A stretch of DNA of 64,000 nucleotides from Gordonia effusa NBRC 100432 (lineage in GTDB: Bacteria; Actinomycetota; Actinomycetes; Mycobacteriales; Mycobacteriaceae), in NCBI RefSeq assembly GCF_000241305.1, contig NZ_BAEH01000039.1, positions 1-64,000 on the forward strand, in the 5' to 3' direction. The notes below the pieces were generated by a model. The model was not told the DNA's origin, searched no databases, and saw nothing but the letters and a program-made list of their open reading frames with translations. Both the position numbers and the translations under genes were made by a program. Shown piece after piece: positions 26,322 to 35,656 of the stretch. Positions within the stretch are counted from its first letter, which is position 1. Every line of letters starts with the position of its first letter.

Positions 26322-27641
26322 ATGGGCGCAACGTTTGTGCGGCTAACAGTGCTTGCCGATGACAACCAACTCGACATCAGCCTGCCGGCGCATCGCCCGG
26401 TCGTCGAGTATATCGACGATGTCGTCGCGATGTTCGGTCCGTCCGCCGCCGCGCCGACGACGGCGTGGGCTCTCTCTTCACCGACCCACGGCTTGATCGA
26501 ACTCGACGACACACTCGCCGATCATTCCGTCGCCGACGGCGTCACTCTTCACCTGACAAAGGCGCCCGACGCGGCACCACCACCCTTCGTTGACGATGTC
26601 ATCGCCGAGATGCGTCGCACCGTAGACGACCGGTACGAACGCTGGACCGCACAGTCCAGGCGCGTCTGGCTCTCGGCGGTCCTGGCCGGAGTGCTGTTGA
26701 GCGGGGCGGGATTCGTCGCGCTGCAGTCTTCGGATACTGCTGTGGCAGGCGGCCTCGCGGTATTGGCGCTCGTCGCGATTGCGATAGGCACCATCGCGCG
26801 CGGCAAACCGCTCGGCTATGTGACCTGGGCAGCCGCACCGATCGGCGCGCTGGCGGTATGGCGAGCGACGCAAGACGTCGGAGTTGCCGAATCGGTGAGC
26901 TGGGCGTTCGCTACCGGAGCCGTGATCGCGGCCCTCGCGACCTACACCAGCTTGGACTCGCGGTCATTGACATTGGCGGGCGGGCTGGTCGGTGGCTCGC
27001 TATTCGTCGCGGGCGGCGCGTTCGCCCTCGGGGCCAACCCAACCGCGTTGACGGTATGGGCCTCGATCGGGCTGGTGGTGGTCACCATTTTCACCCCACG
27101 GCTGGCGCTGTCCTCCTCGGGTCTACTAGCCCAAATACAGCGCAGCGAGCAATTGGAACTGGCGGAACGTGCCGCGGTCGAAAAGGGATTGCGTCGCGGA
27201 CGTGAAGTTGTCGACGGGTTGGTGTGGGCCGTTTCTGCTCTGCTCATACCCGTAGTCGCCACCATCGCTGTGACCGGAGTGTGGGAGCAAGGGTTTGTCG
27301 CGGTTTTGCTCGTACTGATTTTCACTCTGCGCAGCCGGTCGTTTACCCACTCGCGGCATGTGGCACCGATGCTCGGCGCAGCGGCGGTGTCGGCCGTGGT
27401 CGTAGTGTGCGCCGTGCCGCATTGGATCGAGTTGTCCCAGAACGGGGCCATCATCGCGGGCGTTGTCGGCACGATTGTCGTCGGAACCGCGGTCCTGGTC
27501 GGACAACTCCCCGCGCTCGATGAGGTTCCAGCAGCGCGACTGCGCCGTTTCCTCGATGGTGTGGACCTGCCGCTGGCACTCGCCTATTTCCCGGTCGTGT
27601 TCGTCGGGCAGGGGGTTTACGGCCTGTTCTGGCCGAGCTGA
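26322..27641 (+). CDS. eccD: EccD-type T7SS inner-membrane channel protein (module B)
   Basis: 439 residues from the ATG at 26322 (MGATFVRLTVLADDNQLDIS). A ubiquitin-like domain at 1-~85 is followed by about 11 membrane segments ending YGLFWPS. The frame is open upstream, but the alignment with EccD1 fixes the start. It is divergent from eccC2; the two presumably form the core of the second secretion channel. The stop lies 10 bases from the convergent small TM gene. As in module A, no EccB or EccE gene is near. Confidence 0.93.
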   Translation: MGATFVRLTVLADDNQLDISLPAHRPVVEYIDDVVAMFGPSAAAPTTAWALSSPTHGLIELDDTLADHSVADGVTLHLTKAPDAAPPPFVDDVIAEMRRTVDDRYERWTAQSRRVWLSAVLAGVLLSGAGFVALQSSDTAVAGGLAVLALVAIAIGTIARGKPLGYVTWAAAPIGALAVWRATQDVGVAESVSWAFATGAVIAALATYTSLDSRSLTLAGGLVGGSLFVAGGAFALGANPTALTVWASIGLVVVTIFTPRLALSSSGLLAQIQRSEQLELAERAAVEKGLRRGREVVDGLVWAVSALLIPVVATIAVTGVWEQGFVAVLLVLIFTLRSRSFTHSRHVAPMLGAAAVSAVVVVCAVPHWIELSQNGAIIAGVVGTIVVGTAVLVGQLPALDEVPAARLRRFLDGVDLPLALAYFPVVFVGQGVYGLFWPS

Positions 27642-27651
27642 CGCATCACAG

Positions 27652-27864
27652 TCAGCGGCGCGAGGCGAAATAGTCGATGATGAATCCCGCGGCGACGATG
27701 CCGACGAGGATGACGGCGGCCAACACCAACGAGATCACGATGAGTCGCAGCGTAAGTTGCTTGCCCCGCAGCGATTGACTGCCATGAATTAGAGCCGACG
27801 ACGCCAGCTGCGTACGAAGTTTATGGGCCTGCAGTACGGTGCGCGGGTCACCCCCGGTAGTCAT
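27652..27864 (-). CDS. 70-residue single-TM protein of the T7SS module (B copy)
   Basis: The ATG at 27864 is preceded by AGGAT; the same stretch, TAGGAT 8 bases upstream, could also serve as a -10 box for leaderless transcription. The sequence MTTGGDPRTVLQAHKLRTQL and one C-terminal membrane helix (~39-64, ending DYFASRR) match the module A protein. It lies between eccD2 (convergent) and the MinD-type gene (divergent). The family is unnamed to me; its retention in both modules argues for a real subunit. Confidence 0.8.
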   Translation of the reverse strand: MTTGGDPRTVLQAHKLRTQLASSALIHGSQSLRGKQLTLRLIVISLVLAAVILVGIVAAGFIIDYFASRR

Positions 27865-27945
27865 GGTTAGCCATCCTACTATCCTGAGGAAGGCTGCGGG
27901 CGCAGCGATGCGGGCATCGCCCGGCGTCACACAAACGGAGGAAGA

Positions 27946-29790
27946 ATGGGCAACGATCAGTCAGATATGCCACCACCGTGGTTGAGCGATGACGACGATA
28001 GCGACCAGGATCCCGAAGCGATGGTCGCCGAACCGAATACCAGCCCTCCTGATCACTCGGCACCGATAGCCGCGAACGGCGTCGCGAGTGAACCGCGACC
28101 TGCGACACCCACTTTCGCTGGGGACCGACAGTCTGCGCCGCCCCCACCAGCACCGCGCGGCTGGGTTCCGGCCAGTGACGACGATGATGCCGAGATCGAG
28201 GCACCTGCACCTGCACCTGCACCTGAAAGTGCTCTCGCGTCGGAACCACCTCCACCAGCGCAACACGCCGTTACGCCTCCATCACCTGCTCCACCCGTTT
28301 CCCCGCCGCCGGTTGTCCCTTCACCACCCGTGGCGCCCCCTTCTCCCGCAGCAGCACCACCCGCTCAAGATGTGTTGACCGGCTCCGACCAACCCGCACC
28401 GGTTGCGGCACAACACTTCACCCCGCCATCCTTCTACGGCCAGCACGCGAGTAGAGAGGGCATCGCGGAAGACCCGAGTCCGGGCGAGAATGCGAACGCC
28501 ACGGACTCGTCGTTCCAGCCGCCCCAACATTTTCAACCGCAGAGTGCTCCGGCTCCCAACTCCTCGCCGCCCAATTTCCAGCCACCCAACTTTCAGCCGC
28601 CCAACTTTCAGCCACCGCCGCAATACCAAGTGCCGCAACAACAACCACCGGTTCAGCCCTACCCCCAGCAGTACGATCCGACGTCGGGAGTACCTCATGG
28701 CGCAGCGGTCGCGAACCCGGGTTACGCACCGCAACAGCAGCAGCCGGTCCACCAGCAGCCACCTATTGAGCAAGGCCAGCCGGTGCCGCAGCAGCACTAT
28801 CAGCCGAACCAGCCGCCGGTCGGAAACCTTGCTCCCCCACCGGGTCTCGACCAGATTCGGCTGATTCATAGGTCAAAGAAGGCGCCTCAATCAGGATGGC
28901 GGCGCGCGGTGCATAGTGCCACCGCCGGGGTCGTGAATCTCGGCGACAGTGCCCAACAACAGCACATCGACCAACTGATCGAGCGCGTGCGTCAGCCGAT
29001 ACGTGGCGACTTCCGGCTCGCGGTCCTGTCGTTGAAGGGTGGTGTGGGCAAAACAACGACCACCATCGGCCTGGGGTCGACATTCGCGTCACTTCGTGGT
29101 GATCGCGTTATCGCCGTCGACGCGAATCCCGACCTGGGGACACTCGCGAGTCGAGTCCCGCAGCAAACCGCATCGAATGTACGCGGTTTGCTCAACGATC
29201 CCAATGTCGCGCGCTACTCGGATGTGCGAGCACATACGAGCCAGGCCGAGAGCCGGCTAGAAGTGCTTGCGTCCGAACGTGATCCAGCAATATCGGAAGC
29301 GTTCAGCGAGGACGATTACCGACGAGTCGTAGGAATTCTGCGCAATCACTACAACATTGTGTTGACAGACTGCGGCACCGGCCTCATGCATTCCGCGATG
29401 AAGGGTGTTCTCGGCCTGGCACATGGGATCGTCCTGGTGACCTCTCCGGCGATCGATGGAGCGCAGAGTGCGTCCGCCACCCTCGACTGGCTCAACCACC
29501 ACGGTTACGAGCGGCTCGTCAGCCAGTCTGTCGTGGTGATTTCGTCATCGACGCCGGGCTCCCCGCCCGTCGACATCGATATGATGGCGCAGCACTTCCT
29601 TGGCCGGACCCGAGCGGTTCAGGTGATCCCCTATGACAGCCACCTCGCCGAGGGTGCTCAGGTGGATCTCGAGCTGGTCGGCCGAGATACTCGCACCGCA
29701 CTCATCGAACTGGCTGCGACTATCGCCGACAGCTTCCCGGTTACCGTCGGGATGCCGCCGAACGGTGTGCCCAACCAGTGGCGCGGATAG
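27946..29790 (+). CDS. EspI-like protein: proline-rich N-terminus plus MinD/ParA ATPase (module B)
   Basis: 614 residues, ATG at 27946 with GGAGGAA directly upstream. Residues 1-~320 are acidic at first, then P/Q/A-rich with repeats; from ~345 comes a MinD/ParA ATPase with KGGVGKTT at 364-371, VDANPDLG, and TDCGTGLMHSAM. The ATPase half is nearly the same as in module A, while the linker differs completely, so the linker evolves freely. The EspI-like role (ATP-dependent control of secretion) is inferred. Its 3' end faces the last gene of the immunity array, 25 bases away. Confidence 0.88.
   Translation: MGNDQSDMPPPWLSDDDDSDQDPEAMVAEPNTSPPDHSAPIAANGVASEPRPATPTFAGDRQSAPPPPAPRGWVPASDDDDAEIEAPAPAPAPESALASEPPPPAQHAVTPPSPAPPVSPPPVVPSPPVAPPSPAAAPPAQDVLTGSDQPAPVAAQHFTPPSFYGQHASREGIAEDPSPGENANATDSSFQPPQHFQPQSAPAPNSSPPNFQPPNFQPPNFQPPPQYQVPQQQPPVQPYPQQYDPTSGVPHGAAVANPGYAPQQQQPVHQQPPIEQGQPVPQQHYQPNQPPVGNLAPPPGLDQIRLIHRSKKAPQSGWRRAVHSATAGVVNLGDSAQQQHIDQLIERVRQPIRGDFRLAVLSLKGGVGKTTTTIGLGSTFASLRGDRVIAVDANPDLGTLASRVPQQTASNVRGLLNDPNVARYSDVRAHTSQAESRLEVLASERDPAISEAFSEDDYRRVVGILRNHYNIVLTDCGTGLMHSAMKGVLGLAHGIVLVTSPAIDGAQSASATLDWLNHHGYERLVSQSVVVISSSTPGSPPVDIDMMAQHFLGRTRAVQVIPYDSHLAEGAQVDLELVGRDTRTALIELAATIADSFPVTVGMPPNGVPNQWRG
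28570..28614. repeat. 15-bp tandem repeat, three copies
   Basis: Three units of CCCAA(T/C)TT(T/C)CAGCC(A/G) at 28570-28584, 28585-28599 and 28600-28614 encode PNFQP repeats in the proline-rich arm of the MinD-type protein. They differ at one to three bases, which points to recent slippage expansion. Confidence 0.8.
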
Positions 29791-29815
29791 GCGAGCCGCC
29801 GGTCAGCGAGACTGC

Positions 29816-30225
29816 CTAGTTAGTCGCAGGTGCGGGACCGTGTCCGCGAATGGAGAGAAACACCCGCTCTGGCTCGCTCGTTCCATCTGAAAAGACCTCG
29901 ACGTACGCCGGCGACGTGACTTCGGCCCGGTAGAGAACGTCGGCGGTGACGTTGCTGACGACGATCACCCCGCTTGGCAACTCCAGCTGGCCCGACCAGA
30001 TCTCTGCTAACTCGCGACCGGTTGTGAGCCGATGGCTTACCACCTCACCATTGGTCGAAATCGCTAGCTGAACACGACCCTCGAACTCCTCAATGACGGT
30101 GACCGCGAAGACATCGGAGGTCGCATATATTGCTGCTGAGCCGTCAACGTCGGGACCGGAGCTTGCTTCGGCATCCCCCCCACGAACAGCAGCCCGTTCG
30201 GAGCGTCAACTTCGATCACTTGCAA
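29816..30225 (-). pseudogene. immunity-array gene split by a -1 difference in a G7 tract
   Basis: A TTG at 30225, 6 bases behind GGAGAGG, opens a frame MQVIEVDAPNGLLFVGG that hits a run of seven G (C7 at 30175-30181 on the plus strand). The coding sense then continues in another frame as DAEASSGPDVDGSAAIYATS, through EEFEGRVQLAISTNGE, to the stop at 29816 (end GHGPAPATN). Adding one G joins the two into one ~136-residue protein of beta-rich character. As written it is frameshifted; slippage, phase variation or a sequencing error are all possible. It is the last gene of the array behind the RHS toxin. No family recognised. Confidence 0.7.
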
Positions 30226-30288
30226 AGCGATACCTCTCCTGGTTGCGGGACGGCCCCTTCTCAAGTCAGCGCGAGCTCCCGCGCCTAT

Positions 30289-30849
30289 CTACCCACGGCC
30301 GAACTCAGACACCAACATTGCCGAGAAACGCGGCACGTCATCCATTCGACCGGAGCGAACCTCACCAATCACGACCAGCGCCCGCTCAAAAACCCGTTCA
30401 TCACCGCTAGGGTAAGTCCCATATTTCGTGGTCACGAGTGTATCTAAGAACTCCACGAACTGTTCCGCGACGCGTCCCAGGTCCGGCGGACTGCCGCAGT
30501 CGAGCGCCAGCAGCGATATGCCAAGGTTTTCGATGACAGGCACCCACACTCCCCAGCGCTCGCCAACGGCGTCTTCGTCAGGAATCTGCTGATCTATCCT
30601 TTCGACGAGTTGGGGTCCTACGCAACCAGAACCATGGAATTCCCGGATGCCTGCCTCCAGTACCCTTAGACGCGACTCTTCCCCACCAGGAAGCGTGGCC
30701 CGTGCGAAATCGGCCATTATCGCCAGCACGGCCAAAACAACGGCGTCGCGCTCACGAGTCGTCAAATTCACCAGCGTAGCCCTGAGGTCGTCTATCAACA
30801 TAAAGCTCTCGCTCTCGCCATCTTCGTAACCAGCGTCAGTATCATTCAT
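30289..30849 (-). CDS. immunity-array protein, unrecognised helical
   Basis: 187 residues from the ATG at 30849 (MNDTDAGYEDGESESFMLID). The frame extends to 30963, where it would overlap the upstream gene, and no clear ribosome site decides the start. It is helical and acidic, with segments TTRERDAVVLAVLAIMADFA and GVWVPVIENLGISLLALDC. It is cytosolic and single-domain. The immunity function rests only on its place in the array. Confidence 0.65.
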   Translation of the reverse strand: MNDTDAGYEDGESESFMLIDDLRATLVNLTTRERDAVVLAVLAIMADFARATLPGGEESRLRVLEAGIREFHGSGCVGPQLVERIDQQIPDEDAVGERWGVWVPVIENLGISLLALDCGSPPDLGRVAEQFVEFLDTLVTTKYGTYPSGDERVFERALVVIGEVRSGRMDDVPRFSAMLVSEFGRG

Positions 30850-30935
30850 CGTATTAACTGCCGACACCCACAATATGCGCAGCAGAATTGCCATCTGAGA
30901 CTCTACAGATATCAACTTCGCGCTATTTCTAGCTG

Positions 30936-31361
30936 TTAGAACGGGCCTGGTGGCGCCAAGCAAGCCGCGAGCGAGTGTCTAAAAAAGGCGTCGTTGATCG
31001 ATTCATCTCCATATCTCACAATCCAGGAGCTACTGTCATGCGCATCGATTACTATCCCTCCCATGGATATAACTTCCGGTATCGAAGAATCAGCCATCTG
31101 CGGCGGAAGAGTGTTTGGGACGCCCAGCAGGCGACCGTCTATCAGTTGATCGACGGAATTCGCGAACTGCATGAGGCTCTCCCATGCGACTCGTCTACGA
31201 ACGTCATCCCGCGCATTCCAGAATAGCGCCGGCAGCCGACCGACGAAATCCATCTCCCCCAAATACCACACGAGTCCGCTACCATCTTCAATGAATCCGA
31301 GTACGTCAGACAACTGAACTAAACGCTCGTCGATAGACATCGGAAACTCATATACGTTCAC
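30936..31361 (-). CDS. immunity-array protein, unrecognised
   Basis: 141 residues if the GTG at 31361 is used (MNVYEFPMSIDERLVQLSDV); a TTG at 31376 and an ATG at 31340 are alternatives, none with a strong ribosome site. The protein ends in a beta-type segment (GGIVIDAHDSSSWIVRYGDE) and a short helical tail. It overlaps the longest possible form of the next gene. No family recognised; role inferred from context. Confidence 0.65.
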   Translation of the reverse strand: MNVYEFPMSIDERLVQLSDVLGFIEDGSGLVWYLGEMDFVGRLPALFWNARDDVRRRVAWESLMQFANSVDQLIDGRLLGVPNTLPPQMADSSIPEVISMGGIVIDAHDSSSWIVRYGDESINDAFFRHSLAACLAPPGPF

Positions 31362-31461
31362 TGCGCGTCCAACCAAAGATATCTCAAAGGTCTGCGTTGC
31401 ATCCCAATTCTGATCGCACTAATTATCTGCACAGTCATCCTCACCGTCATCGCAAGTGCAC

Positions 31462-31956
31462 TTATTGCGCCCTGAATTCTCGATCAATCTTCTCAAGCAT
31501 GGCCGCAACGAAAATGGCGGACTCCTGGCCGGTTCGCGGAAACTCGCTTGCGGTTCTCCCGGTCGGCACCGGACCACGCGGGATTTTGGACTGATACACA
31601 TCGTCTGCCAATACAACAACCTCACGGCGCAAAGCATCGTAAAACAGAGGATCAGCTACTTCGTCCGCAATTGGGTTCTCTTCAGTCCCGATAATTCCCC
31701 ATCGCTTGAAATCAGAGTCCATTCCGTAAAACACGGTAACTCGATCCGCATCAGACAAGGAATGCGCCGAGCGGCATTCGTCAACCGTGGCAGCAAACGA
31801 TCGCGCAAAGAAGTAACCGAGGGCAGTGCCGACACGTCTCGCCGGCTTCCACACGCGCGCAACGAAAACCACACCGCGACCATCATCACCGACCGGGACC
31901 TTCAGCCACATACCAGCCTTCAACTGCGCATGTTTCGGAGCAGCCAGGACGGCCAT
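31462..31956 (-). CDS. Imm26-like immunity protein
   Basis: 164 residues, ATG at 31956 behind AAAGGA. The N-terminal region (LKAGMWLKVPVGDDGRG, then VFVARVWKP) fits the Imm26 pattern, in which a G-[DM]-[VW]-[FL]-x-[IV]-P strand precedes a short hairpin. Later parts (RWGIIGTEENP) are also beta-rich. Imm26 proteins accompany nuclease toxins. The match is by eye and only moderately sure. It lies 181 bases after the DUF1963 gene, the widest gap in this part of the array. Confidence 0.65.
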   Translation of the reverse strand: MAVLAAPKHAQLKAGMWLKVPVGDDGRGVVFVARVWKPARRVGTALGYFFARSFAATVDECRSAHSLSDADRVTVFYGMDSDFKRWGIIGTEENPIADEVADPLFYDALRREVVVLADDVYQSKIPRGPVPTGRTASEFPRTGQESAIFVAAMLEKIDREFRAQ

Positions 31957-32117
31957 CAAGACACCATCCTTTCATTAGGCTTGTTAATCACAACTCGACG
32001 CTACCGGATAGAGATTGAACATGTCCACAGAGATGAGATGGGACGAGCGCCGACAAAGTCAATTAGGACGGGCGGGCCTACGCCTCTCGGCAACATCAAG
32101 CGGTCAAGATCTTCGAC

Positions 32118-32136
32118 GCTGCGCTTCTGCCGCAGC
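32118..32136 (-). terminator. short hairpin downstream of the DUF1963 gene
   Basis: GCTGCG and CGCAGC form a perfect 6-bp stem with a 7-base loop, 5 bases after the stop at 32141. It may separate expression of the last four array genes from the rest. No T run follows, so the call is weak. Confidence 0.35.
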
Positions 32137-32140
32137 TAGC

Positions 32141-32962
32141 TCATTCCAAAAATAGTCCGGGCCGAGTTTCGCCGGGGACGCCATGCCAGCAGAGCGAGTG
32201 GAGGTCGAAGTCAAGATTCATCTCGTCGTCCTCGTCAATGGTGAGTATATTGATCGACTCTCGAATAGCCGAATTGTCGCCGAATAGTTTGCGATGATCA
32301 CCGTCGAACGAAAGGGACGCCAAGTTGCCGCCAACGGAGCAACCCAGAATATCGCCCACGATGTTTTCGGCCCGATCGGCGATTCTCGATCGAACCTCGG
32401 TAAATAAGGATCCGGGCGTTGGGGAATCGATATCACCCTCGAGGATATTTCTTCCAAGCCACATAAGATCCAACTCCAGACGGGAATCAAATGACATGGG
32501 AAGAGTGTCAGTCAACCATGCGGTGAGTTCATGGCGCTCTTCTGAGAATGCCGGTCCCTCAACTATCGAGTTATTCGCAGTCTCTGGTATCACTTGAAAC
32601 CAGCCAACTGGACTAGTGATACCGCTGGCGATGCGTTCCTCCAGATATCCTTCGTTGCTGACATCCTCCGGTAGGAATATTGCGATACCAGATGATTCAT
32701 ACCCCGCGACCGCTGCGACATCAGAAGAAAATTGGGCCACAAACCTCAACGATGACCCCGAATCGTCACGAGGCCACTCAAAACCCGGAGGCACTAATGG
32801 CCCTCCACCGAACCAATTGCCGCTGCGCTCATCGTCACCGTTGGCACGTGAGAATCGCACGGCCGAACGGCGATATCGCAACACTGATTCTCTAAGTCCG
32901 GGAGCGTTCAATGGCTCCGCCACTTCGAGGAGCTGAGATTGCGATAAGAGCGCGTCTTTCAT
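32141..32962 (-). CDS. DUF1963/YwqG-like protein (immunity array)
   Basis: 273 residues. The pattern NWFGGGPLVPPGFEWPRDDS followed by SLRFVAQFS is the hallmark of DUF1963 (YwqG: G-G-x-P-x-x-P-x-x-x-W-P, then a-Q-[IL]); IAIFLPEDV and the late DDEMNLDFDLHSL and PGLFLE segments also fit. Members are frequent in polymorphic-toxin immunity loci. Its ATG overlaps the stop of the upstream gene (ATGA), indicating coupled translation. Cytosolic. The immunity role is inferred from family and place. Confidence 0.82.
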   Translation of the reverse strand: MKDALLSQSQLLEVAEPLNAPGLRESVLRYRRSAVRFSRANGDDERSGNWFGGGPLVPPGFEWPRDDSGSSLRFVAQFSSDVAAVAGYESSGIAIFLPEDVSNEGYLEERIASGITSPVGWFQVIPETANNSIVEGPAFSEERHELTAWLTDTLPMSFDSRLELDLMWLGRNILEGDIDSPTPGSLFTEVRSRIADRAENIVGDILGCSVGGNLASLSFDGDHRKLFGDNSAIRESINILTIDEDDEMNLDFDLHSLCWHGVPGETRPGLFLE

Positions 32963-33288
32963 TGTGTGTACTTTTCAGGAACAGGGGCGGTCGCATTCTT
33001 CGCAAGCCAGCCATCACTTGAGAACAGTTCGCCTTTGAGGTCATCCGACATTGATTCGAGATCTCCCGTGAGACTCCCGTCTTCCCCTCGTACAAACAGG
33101 CGCACACCGCCACCCAGATCCGCGTTCTCCTGAAATCGGGCGATAATATTGTGGATAGTAGATATCGCTACTTCCTGAGCGACGCTTACCGAGGTGCCGT
33201 CAGTCGCGATTTGCTCAATCGGCGCCACCACCGAATCATAGACTTCGCAGAAAAATACTCCGAGCGACTCTAGTGTACTACTTCGCAT
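32959..33288 (-). CDS. immunity-array protein, small unrecognised
   Basis: 109 residues, ATG at 33288 with AAGGGGTGAG in place. N-terminal helices (LGVFFCEVYDSVVAPIEQIA) are followed by a beta hairpin (GGVRLFVRGEDGSLTGDL) and a polar tail. It is translationally coupled to the DUF1963 gene downstream. No family recognised; it may act together with that protein. Confidence 0.7.
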   Translation of the reverse strand: MRSSTLESLGVFFCEVYDSVVAPIEQIATDGTSVSVAQEVAISTIHNIIARFQENADLGGGVRLFVRGEDGSLTGDLESMSDDLKGELFSSDGWLAKNATAPVPEKYTQ

Positions 33289-33333
33289 TTCTCACCCCTT
33301 ATGGGACACTGCGTATGTTAGAAGTTGTCATCG

Positions 33334-34377
33334 TTACCAGGTCTTCGTACTGTCGATGAGATTAAGCGCCACATCTTCCGCGAAATCAATCGACGACGCG
33401 TTCAGAATATCAAGTAGTTCGTCGACCAGATCATCGCGCTCCGTTGATTCGATGAAATCGAACTGACCATCAAGAGAGTTCAACTCATGTACCGCTAGTT
33501 TAAGACCATTACGGTAGTCGCCATCAGTCTCCAATGTCTTTGCGAATAACCGCAATATATCGACAGCTGCGATTCGCACGGCATCCGGCACCACATCGCT
33601 CCCTATCCAAGATAATAGATAGACATTCTGATCTGATGAACGATTTACACTCGCAGACTTAGCCACTCGAAGATCACAATACACACCGCGTCGATTCGAC
33701 CACTCCGCACTAAGTACGCTCCACGCTTCCTTTGTAAGGCCACTCAGCGATAACTCTTCCAATGGCACCGAGCCGCGCGCCAGAGCTGCAAGATCCGAAT
33801 CCGGCGTAACAGTCGCCCACAACGACCTCAGGCCGAGATACTCGGCCCAATCCGTGTTCTGCAGCTGAACAGAACTTCCGGCCGACCGCACGTCTTTCGC
33901 ATTCGGAAAGACGTTGGCGAGGTCCCTGAAGTCAAGGCGACTTCCTACGAAATGAACCGTACGCACCTTGTCGGCAACTTCGACTGAAGTCGTGCCATCC
34001 CATTCCGAAAAGAACGCATCGATCCTCCCGGCTTCGAACTCGCGCCGGGCTAATTGTTGGCCGACCCGCCAAGTCGTGGTGGTGATTTTCGAATCTCTGT
34101 TGAGAAGCGGCAGCCGCCGCTTGCCAACAAAGACGTAACCCGGCGGAGGAGCGTTCATCCCTGTTACCCGCACATGTGTATGAAGATCACGCACTTTGAG
34201 GAGCGGTGCGTGCGCGAGTTCATCCAGCGTCGGGCACCTAACACCGGACCAGTCCAGGTCGTGGATACTCACATGACTTCTTGTCACGTGAGTGACAAGA
34301 GATGCACTCCATTTGCCCAACTCAATCGACGACGCTGCCCACACCTGCCCGGCCGCCAATCCCGGATCACTGGACAT
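33334..34377 (-). CDS. immunity-array protein, LRR-like
   Basis: 347 residues, ATG at 34377 preceded by GAGAGG. The middle third shows irregular leucine-spaced strands (VRTVHFVGSRLDFRDLANVF, GLRSLWATVT, LEELSLSGLTKEAW) as in degenerate leucine-rich-repeat immunity proteins; the C-terminus is a helical region with EST-ERDDLVDELLDILN. The N-terminus (QVWAASSIELGKWSASLVTH) has a beta-barrel-like character. No closer family recognised. It is among the larger array members. Confidence 0.7.
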   Translation of the reverse strand: MSSDPGLAAGQVWAASSIELGKWSASLVTHVTRSHVSIHDLDWSGVRCPTLDELAHAPLLKVRDLHTHVRVTGMNAPPPGYVFVGKRRLPLLNRDSKITTTTWRVGQQLARREFEAGRIDAFFSEWDGTTSVEVADKVRTVHFVGSRLDFRDLANVFPNAKDVRSAGSSVQLQNTDWAEYLGLRSLWATVTPDSDLAALARGSVPLEELSLSGLTKEAWSVLSAEWSNRRGVYCDLRVAKSASVNRSSDQNVYLLSWIGSDVVPDAVRIAAVDILRLFAKTLETDGDYRNGLKLAVHELNSLDGQFDFIESTERDDLVDELLDILNASSIDFAEDVALNLIDSTKTW

Positions 34378-34489
34378 TCGATGCCTCTCGCGTGGTTATT
34401 TCAGAATGTACGACCAAATCGAATACCCCTCGGACCAGGGGCGGCGCTCCAGAGTCGCAACTACCAACGCAACTCAACCGGTCGCGGCG

Positions 34490-34897
34490 TCACACCCGAC
34501 GCAGTGCGTCGAACACCGGCCTCAGCTGTTCCAAAGCGGCATCTCTTCCATCCACTTCGGCCCATAATTCAGACCATTCGGTCTCCGGCGCCGTAACAAT
34601 ACTCAGCGCTTCTCTCGCGGCATCACGTAATACGTCGCTGACTACGAAATCAGCGTCTTCTAGTGACTGCGGACCATAGGCTTCGTCAACGCTCGGACCG
34701 CCAGGGACCAGGGCGGCGACCGTGGCGGCCGCAGCGATCACAGCGTACGACTGATCAGCCTTTAGCGGGCTATCCCGTTCGAGCTGAAACGTCTCTTGCA
34801 ATAGCTCAAGTTTGCCCTCAGCGTCGGCTTCATCGAACTCATCTACCCAATCCCCCGCGTCATCGTTATCGAACGGCCCATTACCCCAAGCGCCCAT
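34490..34897 (-). CDS. DUF4259 protein (immunity array)
   Basis: 135 residues. The N-terminal MGAWGNGPFDNDDAGDWVDE is the signature of DUF4259, followed by the usual helical body with a VIAAAATVAALV segment and a C-terminal W-x3-W pattern (ETEWSELWAEVDGRD). DUF4259 proteins are common in bacterial toxin-immunity loci but have no defined biochemical role. The start has AAAGG 11 bases upstream. It is a confident family call. Confidence 0.9.
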   Translation of the reverse strand: MGAWGNGPFDNDDAGDWVDEFDEADAEGKLELLQETFQLERDSPLKADQSYAVIAAAATVAALVPGGPSVDEAYGPQSLEDADFVVSDVLRDAAREALSIVTAPETEWSELWAEVDGRDAALEQLRPVFDALRRV

Positions 34898-34941
34898 CTT
34901 TTACCCAGCCTTTCGTATCGATGTATAGCTTCAGACTATAC

Positions 34942-35460
34942 CTAGAATAGCGTTCTAGGTGCTTCCACCTTCTCGTGTGGCACCTCGACTCTGCCGCACT
35001 GTTTCCCGACCACAAAAGGAAGATTCTGAGCGGCGCAATTCACATGTTTCCACACTCGATCATATTTGCCTGGAGTTATTCTCTCGAAGTCGGGGCTATC
35101 CAATCGAGCTATCGGATATCGAATAACACCTCCCTGGCCATCTTCGAACGCGGGGCTCTCCCATATCTTTGGCCTAAATTCGTTCATCTGCCCGAGGTAC
35201 TCAAAATTTCGGAACCCCGTCTCGATCCCGTGTACTATGACCGCAAACGTAGCCAACTCGGGAACCAAGACAGCGGGAACGACCCATGTTGAGCGTTCTT
35301 GAGTCGCTGGGACGGGCGTGCAGAACATATAGAGCGCCATTCCGGTGACTTGGCGGTACTGCGACACTCGCGACACCACCGCGACGGCTGCACGTTGCTC
35401 ATCCTTCGATACGACACCGAAGAGCGCACCCTGCCTGAACGTGATCGGTATCAACCCCAC
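34942..35460 (-). CDS. immunity-array protein, unrecognised
   Basis: 172 residues from a GTG at 35460 with GAGG upstream (MGLIPITFRQGALFGVVSKD). Mixed alpha/beta; Cys residues in MFCTPVP, NCAAQN and KQCG; segments FAVIVHGIETGFRNFEYLGQ and GGVIRYPIARLDS. The 196 bases between it and the gene upstream hold no gene I can support. No family recognised; immunity role by context. Confidence 0.68.
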   Translation of the reverse strand: MGLIPITFRQGALFGVVSKDEQRAAVAVVSRVSQYRQVTGMALYMFCTPVPATQERSTWVVPAVLVPELATFAVIVHGIETGFRNFEYLGQMNEFRPKIWESPAFEDGQGGVIRYPIARLDSPDFERITPGKYDRVWKHVNCAAQNLPFVVGKQCGRVEVPHEKVEAPRTLF

Positions 35461-35656
35461 CTCGTCGTCGCCTCGCGAAGCGCGCGATCGCTGCCTCGTG
35501 TGCCGTTCATTGACTCAAGAGTACCTGGCTCGACGCGCACGCGAATTGTTATGCGACGGTTCATCTTTGGCCGGACGGCATGTGCAGCAATCTGGCTCAG
35601 GCCGTCTTCAAATCTATGTCAAGCTATTAGGTTCGGATCAACCTGGACCGTCTAGC

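Noticed and set aside
35461-35656. remnant gene between two immunity-array genes
   Set aside because: Translation of the minus strand gives frequent stops and no start with a ribosome site; left as intergenic.
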